A stretch of DNA of 9,819 nt from Bacillota bacterium. GTDB taxonomy: Bacteria > Bacillota > Clostridia > Lachnospirales > Lachnospiraceae. Under the pieces are notes generated by a model that did no database searches, was not told where the DNA came from, and saw nothing but the letters and a program-made list of their open reading frames with translations. A program made the position numbers and the translations under genes. The stretch's first letter is position 1. Every line of letters begins with the position of its first letter. The stretch lies in contig JAEYQV010000091.1 of the NCBI GenBank assembly GCA_023409835.1, positions 1-9,819 on the forward strand, in the 5' to 3' direction. This document shows, in pieces, positions 1 to 5,803 of the stretch.

Positions 1-1
1 C

Positions 2-181
2 CCGACAATCGATAATCTGTATGCACTTAGCAGATTGCTTAACACGTCGATGGACAATATAGTACGAGGTAGAGAGGAGGACAAGAGGTCCTCCTCTCTT
101 GTCGTCTACGGAGAGCTTTTAAACTACAGGTTCAATGACAAAGTGATACCCATGATTTATTCTGAATATAGTCTGATTTAA
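2..181 (+). CDS. XRE-family helix-turn-helix regulator, C-terminal part (5' end outside window)
   Basis: An open frame enters the window at its first bases and ends at TAA 179-181, giving 59 residues of a C-terminus. It starts PTIDNLYALSRLLNTSMDNI, which matches the last helices of Cro/C1-type (XRE) DNA-binding domains, where a P-[ST]-x-x-x-L-x-x-[IL]-[AS]-x-x-L-N-x-[ST]-x-[DE] pattern is usual. The recognition helix lies upstream and cannot be seen. After the domain comes a charged, serine-rich linker (REEDKRSSS) and a tail ending in YSEYSLI. The linker codons form a perfect hairpin at 71-99. The next gene starts 17 bp downstream, so the two are probably co-transcribed. The DNA target is unknown. 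Assignment as an XRE-type regulator is fairly secure; a fusion to another N-terminal domain cannot be excluded. Confidence 0.75.
   Translation, partial: PTIDNLYALSRLLNTSMDNIVRGREEDKRSSSLVVYGELLNYRFNDKVIPMIYSEYSLI
71..99 (+). repeat. Perfect 12-bp inverted repeat inside the XRE gene
   Basis: AGAGAGGAGGAC (71-82) and GTCCTCCTCTCT (88-99) are exact reverse complements separated by 5 nt. The hairpin is stable for an AT-rich genome, lies wholly in coding sequence and is not followed by a T-run, so it is not a classical terminator. The purine arm also resembles a Shine-Dalgarno sequence. Confidence 0.85.
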
Positions 182-198
182 GAAAGTGAGGCAGCACA

Positions 199-711
199 AT
201 GAAGATGACAAGTGCGTATGCTAATAAGATGTTAAAGCAGCTTAGTGATGAGAAGGATTACTGGGTAAATAAAGAGAATTCATCAGAAGTATATACAGCT
301 GCAGTCGGGGAGACTCCGGTAGTGCCGGAATATGATTACATAGAGGTATCTGCCAAGGTTGTAGAGATAGACCATAAGGTTACCACCATAAAGCATGCCA
401 TTAACCTGGCAAATGTAACAAGCATAATTACGGTTGGAGAGGATGAATATTCTATTGATTCCATCCTGATCAGGATGGCACAGCTGAATAAGAGAAAGGC
501 TTTCCTGGATGTATTACGTAAGCATCAGGAAAAGAGCAGAAAGGAGCCTGACTATTTTAGAGGCCGTTCTGCTAATCCGGAGTACCAGTACATTAACTAT
601 GATTTGGCTACAATCAAGCAGGATTTTGAAAAAGTCAGCCATGAGATCATGGAGATGCAGATGGCTCTGGATAAGTACAATCAGACGTTTGAGTTCGAAG
701 TAGAAATATAA
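199..711 (+). CDS. DIP1984-like conserved hypothetical protein (170 aa)
   Basis: No catalytic motif is recognised. The 170-residue product is hydrophilic, with no signal peptide or membrane segment. It contains two helical, probably coiled-coil stretches: about residues 45-70, with the pattern I-x-x-x-V-x-x-I-x-x-A-I-N, and 90-165. The arrangement 'IN.AN.TS', then a short acidic turn (VGEDEYSIDS), then a long helix with L-N-K-R-K and a C-terminal helix rich in E, M and Q resembles the DIP1984 (septicolysin-like) family, whose molecular function is not established. ATG 199 has a GTGAGG ribosome site about 8 nt upstream; a second ATG two codons later (205) is possible. It follows the XRE gene by 17 bp, suggesting a bicistronic unit in which the regulator may control this protein. 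The gene is real with good confidence; the family assignment is moderate and from memory of the pattern only. Confidence 0.72.
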   Translation: MKMTSAYANKMLKQLSDEKDYWVNKENSSEVYTAAVGETPVVPEYDYIEVSAKVVEIDHKVTTIKHAINLANVTSIITVGEDEYSIDSILIRMAQLNKRKAFLDVLRKHQEKSRKEPDYFRGRSANPEYQYINYDLATIKQDFEKVSHEIMEMQMALDKYNQTFEFEVEI

Positions 712-1002
712 TATTTTTCCGTACAGGCCACCATTAATTATTGCTATCAGCCGGTGAACGTTTACAGTTATTGATTATTCCGTTATTTTTATATCTGTTC
801 ATGTATAGGTTCATGGTAAGTGTTGAGTGATGATTGGGGATTTTATTCTTGACCGCAAGGTCGCAGGCCTGTGAAAAACCTGTCGAAAGACGGAAAGCAC
901 CGGGGTTCGGTTTATGAGGCGCTTTTAAGCTATGACTTTTAACATGAATTCAGTAATTACATAATAAATGGAATATATCTTTTAAGAAATACGTTTGAAT
1001 GA
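712..1002. other. Intergenic stretch without a convincing gene
   Basis: I find no open frame with a ribosome site here on either strand, and no clear terminator after the gene ending at 711. The only structure is the hairpin cluster at 851-911 (listed separately). The rest is AT-rich and unremarkable. Confidence 0.6.
851..911 (+). ncRNA. Candidate structured RNA: three or four consecutive small hairpins
   Basis: In 61 nt there are GACC-GCAA-GGTC (851-862, a GNRA-type tetraloop), CAGG/CCTG (864-867 with 879-882), CTGTC-GAAA-GACGG (880-893, a GAAA tetraloop with one G-U pair; it competes with the previous stem) and ACCG/CGGT (899-902 with 908-911). Two GNRA tetraloops close together and higher GC than the flanks are typical of structured RNA. 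The order 'AAACC-stem-GAAA-stem-GG..AAAGC' recalls the P2 region of c-di-GMP-I (GEMM) riboswitches, but the conserved GACGCAAAGCC core is absent, so I do not call it one. No T-run terminator follows. Identity unknown. Confidence 0.3.
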
Positions 1003-1008
1003 TATAAT
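980..1008 (+). promoter_or_regulatory. Possible sigma-A promoter upstream of the small ORF and arsC-like gene
   Basis: A perfect -10 TATAAT lies at 1003-1008. The -35 at the right distance (about 980-985, TTTTAA) is poor. The predicted start near 1015 would give a short leader to the 41-codon ORF and could also serve the gene at 1206. Confidence 0.4.
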
Positions 1009-1038
1009 ATAAAAGGTCTGCAACATAAACTGGAAGAC

Positions 1039-1164
1039 ATGAGCGAGTACTACAAGCTGTTTCAGCTTCAAGCAATTGTGGATGTTGTAATTGACGTGAA
1101 GGAAAAAGCCTCTTATAGTGAAAGATTAACAGAGAAAATCCTCTGGATCGTAAATGGAAAATAA
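1039..1164 (+). CDS. Possible small protein of 41 aa, or a gene remnant
   Basis: ATG 1039 opens a 41-codon frame ending at TAA 1162-1164. The product begins MSEYYKLFQLQAIVDVVIDV and ends in a charged segment (SERLTEKILWIVNGK). It has amino-acid use typical of a real cytosolic helical protein rather than of random AT-rich DNA. GGAAG sits just before the ATG, but spacing is tight. The frame stays open upstream only to 1003 (TGA 1000-1002). A TATAAT box at 1003-1008 could drive it. It lies 41 bp upstream of the ArsC-like gene and would be co-transcribed. I do not recognise the family. It could instead be the surviving C-terminus of a decayed gene. Confidence that it is translated is low to moderate. 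Confidence 0.35.
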   Translation: MSEYYKLFQLQAIVDVVIDVKEKASYSERLTEKILWIVNGK

Positions 1165-1205
1165 GAATCCTTAAAAGTCTGGAGGTACATCAAGGTGGTG
1201 AAAAT

Positions 1206-1547
1206 ATGAATATACAGATATTTGGGACCAAGAAATGTAATGATACAAAGAAGGCGGAACGTTTCTTTAAGGAGCGTGGCATTAAGTATCAGTTCATTGA
1301 TATGAAGGAGAAGGGCATGAGTAAGGGAGAGCTCACGTCCGTGGCTCAGGCGAATGGTGGCCTGGAGAATATGATTAGCCAGAATTGTAAAGACAAAGAC
1401 TTACTGGCTCTGATTAAATATATTGCAGAAGAGGAAAAGCTTGAAAAGATCATGGAGAATCAACAGGTGATTAGGACACCAATTGTAAGAAACGGAAAGC
1501 AGTCTACACTAGGTTATCAGCAAGACATCTGGAAGAACTGGAATTAG
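1206..1547 (+). CDS. ArsC/Spx-family thioredoxin-fold protein (arsenate reductase-like)
   Basis: The 113-residue product has the length and layout of the ArsC/Spx/YffB family. The N-terminal strand runs into the active-site loop with Cys11 (FGTKKCNDTKKAE), followed by helix alpha-1. Near the C-terminus the R-T-P-I-V segment (about 89-93) carries the cis-proline of the thioredoxin fold, with a following glycine-rich strand. The loop reads C-N-D-T, so it lacks the second cysteine of the Spx CxxC disulfide switch, and the only other cysteine is near residue 61. It may be a glutaredoxin- or glutathione-independent reductase, or a redox-silent Spx-like adaptor; real arsenate reduction is unproven and no ars genes are nearby. 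ATG 1206 is preceded by AAGGTGGTG at good spacing. It probably ends its transcript at the terminator 1643-1669. Family assignment is secure, substrate unknown. Confidence 0.9.
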   Translation: MNIQIFGTKKCNDTKKAERFFKERGIKYQFIDMKEKGMSKGELTSVAQANGGLENMISQNCKDKDLLALIKYIAEEEKLEKIMENQQVIRTPIVRNGKQSTLGYQQDIWKNWN

Positions 1548-1642
1548 CCGAGAAATACAGGTAAGGAATTTAATGTCTTAACGGCAAACATCAGGAACGA
1601 ACAGTAAAGAAGAATAGCTGAATAAGAGCGTTATCAGATTGC

Positions 1643-1669
1643 AGAGCCGGTGGGAACCCCGGCTCTTTT
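1643..1669 (+). terminator. Rho-independent terminator after the ArsC-like gene
   Basis: AGAGCCGG (1643-1650) and CCGGCTCT (1659-1666) form a perfect 8-bp GC-rich stem with an 8-nt loop (TGGGAACC), followed at once by TTT. It lies about 95 bp after the stop codon at 1547. Confidence 0.85.
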
Positions 1670-1680
1670 GTCCCTCTGAA

Positions 1681-1709
1681 TAGACGGTGAATTTTTGAGA
1701 GCATATAAT
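1681..1709 (+). promoter_or_regulatory. Likely sigma-A promoter of the secreted protein gene
   Basis: -35 TAGACG (1681-1686, four of six matches), a 17-bp spacer and a perfect -10 TATAAT (1704-1709). It sits just after the preceding terminator and gives a leader of about 110 nt to the ATG at 1827. Confidence 0.55.
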
Positions 1710-1826
1710 TTACAGATAACAAAGGTGAAAGTATTCCCTTTTTTATGCATAGAATCTATTTGTCAGCAGGTGCAAAAGCGCAGGGGTCAACGTACCAAAA
1801 ATAAGTAAATAAGGAGAGGATAATTT

Positions 1827-2861
1827 ATGAAATGTATTTTTAAGAGGACAGTAAGTGTAGGAATGGCTGTAATCATGATGATGGCAATAGGAGCAGTTAC
1901 ACCAAATAAGGTCTATGCAGCAGTATCGGAAGATGCGGTATCGATTGAACTTGGAGAAGAGGTTCAGGATTCCCTTTCGGACAAGACGGAGGAGGACTGG
2001 TATACCTTTACGACACCGAAGACAGAATCAGGAGTAGCTTCCTGGTTTATGATAGAGCAGATGTATAGTAATAAGAAGGAGTCGGGTTATCCACCGTCGC
2101 TGTATCTATATGATGAGAAGAACAAGGAAATTCTTCATGTCAGTCCGTCTGGTGAGAATGAAGCAGAGTATGGATATGTGGTTTTGGATGAGGAAAGTAC
2201 ATACTATGTTATGATAGCCTCAGAGTATCATAATGATACAGCAGATTATCGCTTTGTAATAACTGAGCTTGGGGATGAAGCTGGTCAGACAATAGAGACA
2301 GCGGCTGAGCTTGAAAGAAACCTGACAAACCGCTTTGAACTGCAAAGCGCTGATGATGAGGATTGGTTTTATGTAGAATCTGATATTACGAAACCTGCGA
2401 TGACTGTTAAAAATCCTAAGGTCCAAGCCCTAACTGTTGTTGTTTACGATATTGACGGAATTGAGCTGGAGAGCTTTGAAGTAGACCGCAGCAAAAGTGA
2501 AACCATAAAGTTGAATCTTGAGGATAAGAATTTTTATGTCAGAGTATATTCCTACTACAGCACAGAAGAAAGTAAGGGAAGCTATACGATTGCAGTGGAT
2601 GATCAGGTCAAAGCAACGAAGGTATCCCTAAGCAACAGTTCAGTTGAACTGAAAAAGGGGAAGGGTTTCACATTAAAGGCAACGGTAACCCCCAGTAATG
2701 CAACGGATAAAACGGTTACCTGGAAATCCTCTAATTCTAAGATAGCAACTGTTGATCATAAGGGTAGGATTGTAGCGAAGAAAGCAGGTAAGGTGACAAT
2801 AACCTGTACGGCAAAAGATGGAAGCAATAAGAAGGCTACCTGCAAAATAACAGTAAAATAA
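1827..2861 (+). CDS. Secreted protein with two PPC-like domains and a C-terminal Big_2 Ig-like domain
   Basis: This 344-residue exported protein starts with a classical Sec signal peptide: positive MKCIFKR, a hydrophobic core around residues 9-23, and a cleavage motif VYA-AVS near residues 29-34. Two similar beta-rich domains follow (about 36-147 and 152-258). Each has the PPC (bacterial pre-peptidase C-terminal) signature: an acidic 'DW[YF]xF/V' strand (EEDWYTF at 55-61, DEDWFYV at 177-183), 'YLYD/VYDIDG' and an aromatic 'YYVMI/FYVRV' strand. Residues 264-343 form a Big_2 domain (VTPSNATDKTVTWKSSNSKI, then VTITCTAKDGS). There is no enzyme domain, sortase motif or lipobox, so a carbohydrate- or surface-binding role is likely but inferred. 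AAGGAGAGG precedes ATG 1827 at normal spacing. It is monocistronic, between its own promoter and the hairpin at 2941-3005. Confidence 0.9.
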   Translation: MKCIFKRTVSVGMAVIMMMAIGAVTPNKVYAAVSEDAVSIELGEEVQDSLSDKTEEDWYTFTTPKTESGVASWFMIEQMYSNKKESGYPPSLYLYDEKNKEILHVSPSGENEAEYGYVVLDEESTYYVMIASEYHNDTADYRFVITELGDEAGQTIETAAELERNLTNRFELQSADDEDWFYVESDITKPAMTVKNPKVQALTVVVYDIDGIELESFEVDRSKSETIKLNLEDKNFYVRVYSYYSTEESKGSYTIAVDDQVKATKVSLSNSSVELKKGKGFTLKATVTPSNATDKTVTWKSSNSKIATVDHKGRIVAKKAGKVTITCTAKDGSNKKATCKITVK

Positions 2862-2940
2862 TCACATAGACGGTTACGGCGGAACGGTGGATACAATGTT
2901 AAAATACCTTGCACAGCCGCAGAGTATCATGATGCTAAAA

Positions 2941-3005
2941 AGAACGCTGTATTTGAAGTCTCGGGGGCAGGAATACTCCCTAAGACGGAACAAATACAGC
3001 GTTTT
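2941..3005. terminator. Long hairpin, probable bidirectional terminator
   Basis: AACGCTGTATTTG (2943-2955) is an exact reverse complement of CAAATACAGCGTT (2991-3003); a G-U and an A-U pair extend the stem outward to 2941 and 3005. Inside, GTCT (2958-2961) pairs with AGAC (2983-2986). The right arm ends in TTTT and the left arm is preceded by A5, so it could stop transcription on either strand. It follows the secreted-protein gene by about 80 bp. Confidence 0.75.
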
Positions 3006-3046
3006 CTGTTAGCGGTTGGCTGCCACAGGCAGACAATCCGGTTTTG

Positions 3047-3077
3047 ACAAGTGAAACGATTTATTGTTTCATCTTGT
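3047..3077. repeat. Hairpin (11 bp with one bulge)
   Basis: ACAAG-TGAAAC (3047-3057) pairs with GTTTCA-T-CTTGT (3066-3077) with a single bulged T. It lies upstream of the operon promoter, so it might be an operator or the remains of a terminator; no T-run follows. Confidence 0.5.
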
Positions 3078-3196
3078 ATCCGAAAATCAGGCAGGCGGGC
3101 GATATGTGTATTCTGTATTTAATTACAGGACAATAAACGGAGGATGGTATCGGAGAAACTACCTTTAACTAAAATACCCAAATAAGAAAATAATCC

Positions 3197-3225
3197 TCGA
3201 AAAAAGCTTCCAAGTATGGTATACT
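3197..3225 (+). promoter_or_regulatory. Extended -10 promoter of the cdaA operon
   Basis: TGGTATACT places a TGn extension directly before -10 TATACT (3220-3225). The -35 TCGAAA (3197-3202, four of six matches) is 17 bp upstream. It would give a leader of about 160 nt before ATG 3392. TATAAT at 3325-3330 could be a second, closer start but has no good -35. Confidence 0.55.
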
Positions 3226-3258
3226 TATGATGACAGACTGCAATAGGTACATAAAGGA

Positions 3259-3323
3259 AGGCTTAAGCACCTTGCAGCCGTAAGCCTGCAGAAGCCAAAT
3301 TCGTACTGCAGGAAACTAAGCCT
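3259..3323 (+). promoter_or_regulatory. Competing hairpins in the cdaA operon leader
   Basis: AGGCTTA (3259-3265) can pair perfectly with TAAGCCT at 3281-3287 or with a second TAAGCCT at 3317-3323, the two copies being part of an 8-bp direct repeat TAAGCCTG. Two CTGCAG palindromes (3286-3291, 3306-3311) lie between. The pairings are mutually exclusive, as expected of an RNA switch, but no ligand-binding core or terminator T-run is recognised. Confidence 0.35.
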
Positions 3324-3391
3324 GTATAATAATGGTAAAACCTGTAAAAGCTTAAAATAGAGTTATCAGGCCCTGGATTTTGGAGGAGCGT

Positions 3392-3793
3392 ATGTTAAAC
3401 AATAAGAAAATCCGATTAATGACGAAGCTGGCTGTATACGAGAATAAAGACGGCAAGGAAGATATTCATCTGAGCAAATACTATAAAACCGATTATGTAA
3501 GATTTCAGGTGCTAAAATCCATTATCAGTGCGACGGTTGGATATGTTCTGGTTCTTGCCCTGATCGGAGTTTATAAGATGGAATATATTATTAAAAATGC
3601 TGTTACCCTGGACTACAAAAACATCGGAACCTACATTCTTGGTTTTTATATCATGGTAATAACAATATACGGTTTAGGCTCAGTCCTTATTTTCTCCTTG
3701 AAATATGATATCTCAAGGAAGAAGCTTTCTAAGTATTACAAATTGCTGAGGCGGCTGAACAAAATATATAAGGACGAGACACCTGAGTCTTAA
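3392..3793 (+). CDS. Small membrane protein with two predicted helices, cdaA operon
   Basis: I do not recognise the family. The start is set at ATG 3392 because GGAGGAG (3382-3388) is its ribosome site; an in-frame TTG at 3380 would put the Shine-Dalgarno inside the gene. The 133-residue product has a hydrophilic, charged N-terminus (1-40), a membrane helix at about 43-61 (IISATVGYVLVLALIGV), a second at about 78-102 (NIGTYILGFYIMVITIYGLG...), and a strongly basic C-terminal tail with Lys/Arg/Tyr repeats (SRKKLSKYYKLLRRLNKIYK). By charge, both tails are predicted to be cytosolic. It is first in the operon, 19 bp before the next start, and the following genes include cdaA and cdaR, so a role as a partner of the c-di-AMP synthase complex is possible but only inferred from position. 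Confidence 0.82.
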   Translation: MLNNKKIRLMTKLAVYENKDGKEDIHLSKYYKTDYVRFQVLKSIISATVGYVLVLALIGVYKMEYIIKNAVTLDYKNIGTYILGFYIMVITIYGLGSVLIFSLKYDISRKKLSKYYKLLRRLNKIYKDETPES

Positions 3794-3812
3794 ATTGTGG
3801 AGGATTAACAAT

Positions 3813-4877
3813 ATGATGCAATTACTTGTTTTCAGAGAGCGCGTAAAAAACTTTTATCAAAGATATGATGCATATATTACACCGGCGGTAAAGTTTATTT
3901 TTGCTTTTATCGTATTTCAGACCATCAATAAACAGATCGGTTATGATGCCAGACTGGAGAAGCTTCCGATTGTACTGGTAATTTCCCTGCTCTGTGCTTT
4001 TACCCCCTCGGCGGTTATGGTACTTCTATCCCTTCTGGTCGGAGCGCTGCATGTCTATTCGATTTCGCCGATCCTATCCATCATTGTCGTTGTGATTATG
4101 CTGATTCTGTACTTCCTGTTCGCCAGGTATACGCCGAAGCAGGGATATGTATTATTAGCAATACCGATCCTATTTGTATTGAAGATCCCGTATATTATTC
4201 CGATTCTTCTGGGACTGGTATCGACACCGGCAGCGATTATACCCACCAGCTGCGGAGTAGTGATTTATTTCCTGTTCCAGATCATAAAGACGGCCGTGAA
4301 TATGCAGGTAAATATGTCTGTGGATGATATTTTACAGTTATATAAATATGTGATTGACAGTCTTATTAATAATAAACTGATGATTATGACGATCGTAATA
4401 TTTGCTCTGATTTTACTGGTAACTTACTTTATCCGCAGGATGAGCTTTGACTATGCCTTTGAGATAGCGATTGCAGCAGGGGCATTGACCAGTGTGCTGG
4501 GTTTTCTGGTCAGTGATCTTTTTCTGGATAATTCCAAGCAGATTCTGAGTATGATTCTCGGAACGATAGTCTCCGGTGCTATTGTTTATATCATTCATTT
4601 CTTCGAGCTGACCCTGGATTATTCCGGAGTGGAGCGGGCGCAGTTTGAGGATGATGTATACTACTACTATGTCAAAGCTGTACCGAAGGTGACAGTTACT
4701 ACTCCCCAGGTGAATGTTAAGCATATCAATGTGAAGACGGCAGATCAGAGTGTGACAGGGAACTTCCGAAGGGATATCGATTCCACAGAGGATTATGATG
4801 AGGATGAGGATACCTATCTGGAGAATCCGGAGGATTATTCCTATGGCAACAAAAATAAACCGGAGAAAAAGGATTGA
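3813..4877 (+). CDS. Polytopic membrane protein with acidic cytosolic tail, cdaA operon
   Basis: The 354-residue product has about eight or nine predicted membrane helices: roughly 23-40, 51-76, 86-104, 111-125, 127-160 (perhaps two), 188-207, 216-235 and 245-263. From about 264 it is soluble: a tyrosine-rich segment (FEDDVYYYYVKAVPK, 278-292), a threonine/valine stretch, and an acidic end (DYDEDEDTYLENPEDY) closing with a basic KNKPEKKD. I start it at ATG 3813 with GGAGG 3799-3803; an in-frame TTG at 3795 lies ahead of this site and is unlikely. No transporter motif is clear, though some databases may label such proteins permease-like. I recall similar proteins next to cdaA in Lachnospiraceae, which is memory rather than a search. 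It is 19 bp after its neighbour and 47 bp before cdaA. Function unknown. Confidence 0.86.
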   Translation: MMQLLVFRERVKNFYQRYDAYITPAVKFIFAFIVFQTINKQIGYDARLEKLPIVLVISLLCAFTPSAVMVLLSLLVGALHVYSISPILSIIVVVIMLILYFLFARYTPKQGYVLLAIPILFVLKIPYIIPILLGLVSTPAAIIPTSCGVVIYFLFQIIKTAVNMQVNMSVDDILQLYKYVIDSLINNKLMIMTIVIFALILLVTYFIRRMSFDYAFEIAIAAGALTSVLGFLVSDLFLDNSKQILSMILGTIVSGAIVYIIHFFELTLDYSGVERAQFEDDVYYYYVKAVPKVTVTTPQVNVKHINVKTADQSVTGNFRRDIDSTEDYDEDEDTYLENPEDYSYGNKNKPEKKD

Positions 4878-4924
4878 AACTGACTGGTAAGAATGTATAA
4901 ATTAGCGGCAGGAGAGTAGAAACT

Positions 4925-5803
4925 ATGGAGGCAATCAGAAACTTTATTAATAACTATCTGATATGGCTATCGATTCCGAAGATAGGTACCACGGATATTG
5001 TAGAGATCATTATTCTGGCATATCTCATCTACCATGTAGTGAAATGGGTAAAGAATACCAGAGCCTGGGCGTTAGTCAAGGGTCTTGTGGTAATTATGCT
5101 CTTCTGGCTTGTTGCGGTTGTATTTGAACTGAATGTACTTATATGGATTATTACAAACACAATTAATGTGGGTATTATAGCGATCATTATCGTATTCCAG
5201 CCGGAATTCCGTAAGGCATTGGAGCAGCTGGGACAGAAAAACATTGTAAAATCAATCATTACCTTTGACGACTCCAGAGATCGGAACGAGAGATTCTCAG
5301 ATCATTCTCTGAATGAAATCATCCGGGCAACCTTTGAGCTTGCACGAAATAAGACTGGTGCGTTGATTGTACTGGAGGAGGACATACCGCTTAAGGATTT
5401 CGAAAGCACCGGTATTTATATTGACAGTATTATCAGCAGCGAGCTGCTGATTAACATATTTGAACATAATACGCCGCTCCATGACGGAGCAGTGATATTA
5501 AGAGGTGACCGGATTGTTGCCGCAACCTGTTACTTACCCTTGTCGGACAACATGCAGTTAAGTAAGGATCTGGGAACAAGGCATCGTGCAGGAATTGGAA
5601 TCAGTGAGGTGTCGGACAGTTTAACCATCATAGTATCGGAAGAAACGGGCAAGGTGTCCATCGCTAAGGCAGGAAAGCTGATCCGTAATGTGGACGGTGA
5701 TTATCTTAGAAAAAAGCTTGTCGAGGCGCAGAACAAAACAACCGAAATTAAGAAGATTAAACTATGGAAGGGAAGAAGCAAGAATGAAAAAGAAGCTGAC
5801 TAG
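4925..5803 (+). CDS. cdaA: Diadenylate cyclase CdaA (c-di-AMP synthase)
   Basis: CdaA condenses two ATP into cyclic di-AMP, the messenger that controls potassium, osmolyte and cell-wall balance. The 292-residue product shows the family layout: three N-terminal membrane helices (about 24-41, 48-67, 73-91), a short coiled linker (FQPEFRKALEQLGQ, 91-104) and a cytosolic DAC domain (about 105-270). The catalytic signatures are intact: DGA at 187-189 in LHDGAVI, and RHR at 219-221 in GTRHRAGIG. Length is normal. ATG 4925 follows AGGAGA with about 10-nt spacing, and the protein begins MEAIRNFI, as expected. cdaR overlaps its 3' end by 20 bp, so the two are translationally coupled. Identification is very secure; enzyme activity is expected because both motifs are conserved. 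Confidence 0.97.
   Translation: MEAIRNFINNYLIWLSIPKIGTTDIVEIIILAYLIYHVVKWVKNTRAWALVKGLVVIMLFWLVAVVFELNVLIWIITNTINVGIIAIIIVFQPEFRKALEQLGQKNIVKSIITFDDSRDRNERFSDHSLNEIIRATFELARNKTGALIVLEEDIPLKDFESTGIYIDSIISSELLINIFEHNTPLHDGAVILRGDRIVAATCYLPLSDNMQLSKDLGTRHRAGIGISEVSDSLTIIVSEETGKVSIAKAGKLIRNVDGDYLRKKLVEAQNKTTEIKKIKLWKGRSKNEKEAD

Larger units (their letters stand above)
3006..3391. other. Non-coding leader region upstream of the cdaA operon
   Basis: No open frame with gene character is visible. The stretch holds a hairpin at 3047-3077, an extended -10 promoter at 3197-3225, competing hairpins at 3259-3323 and a second TATAAT at 3325-3330, before the ribosome site at 3382. I do not recognise a known riboswitch in it. 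Confidence 0.6.

Noticed and set aside
851..911. c-di-GMP-I (GEMM) riboswitch
   Set aside because: A GAAA-capped stem followed by GGAAAGC is suggestive, but the GACGCAAAGCC core and the second stem are missing.
3226..3391. ydaO-type c-di-AMP riboswitch in front of the cdaA operon
   Set aside because: The conserved sequence blocks of that class are not seen, and the leader is too short and AT-rich.
3380..3391. TTG 3380 as start of the small membrane protein
   Set aside because: The Shine-Dalgarno GGAGGAG at 3382-3388 would lie inside the coding region; it is correctly spaced for ATG 3392.
4413..4724. 103-codon minus-strand open frame inside the polytopic membrane gene
   Set aside because: The + strand frame encodes clear membrane helices; the antisense frame has no start signal.
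5688..5783. Longer cdaR start at ATG 5688
   Set aside because: It would overlap cdaA by more than 110 bp and put a charged stretch ahead of the membrane anchor; ATG 5784 has a ribosome site and a normal N-terminus.
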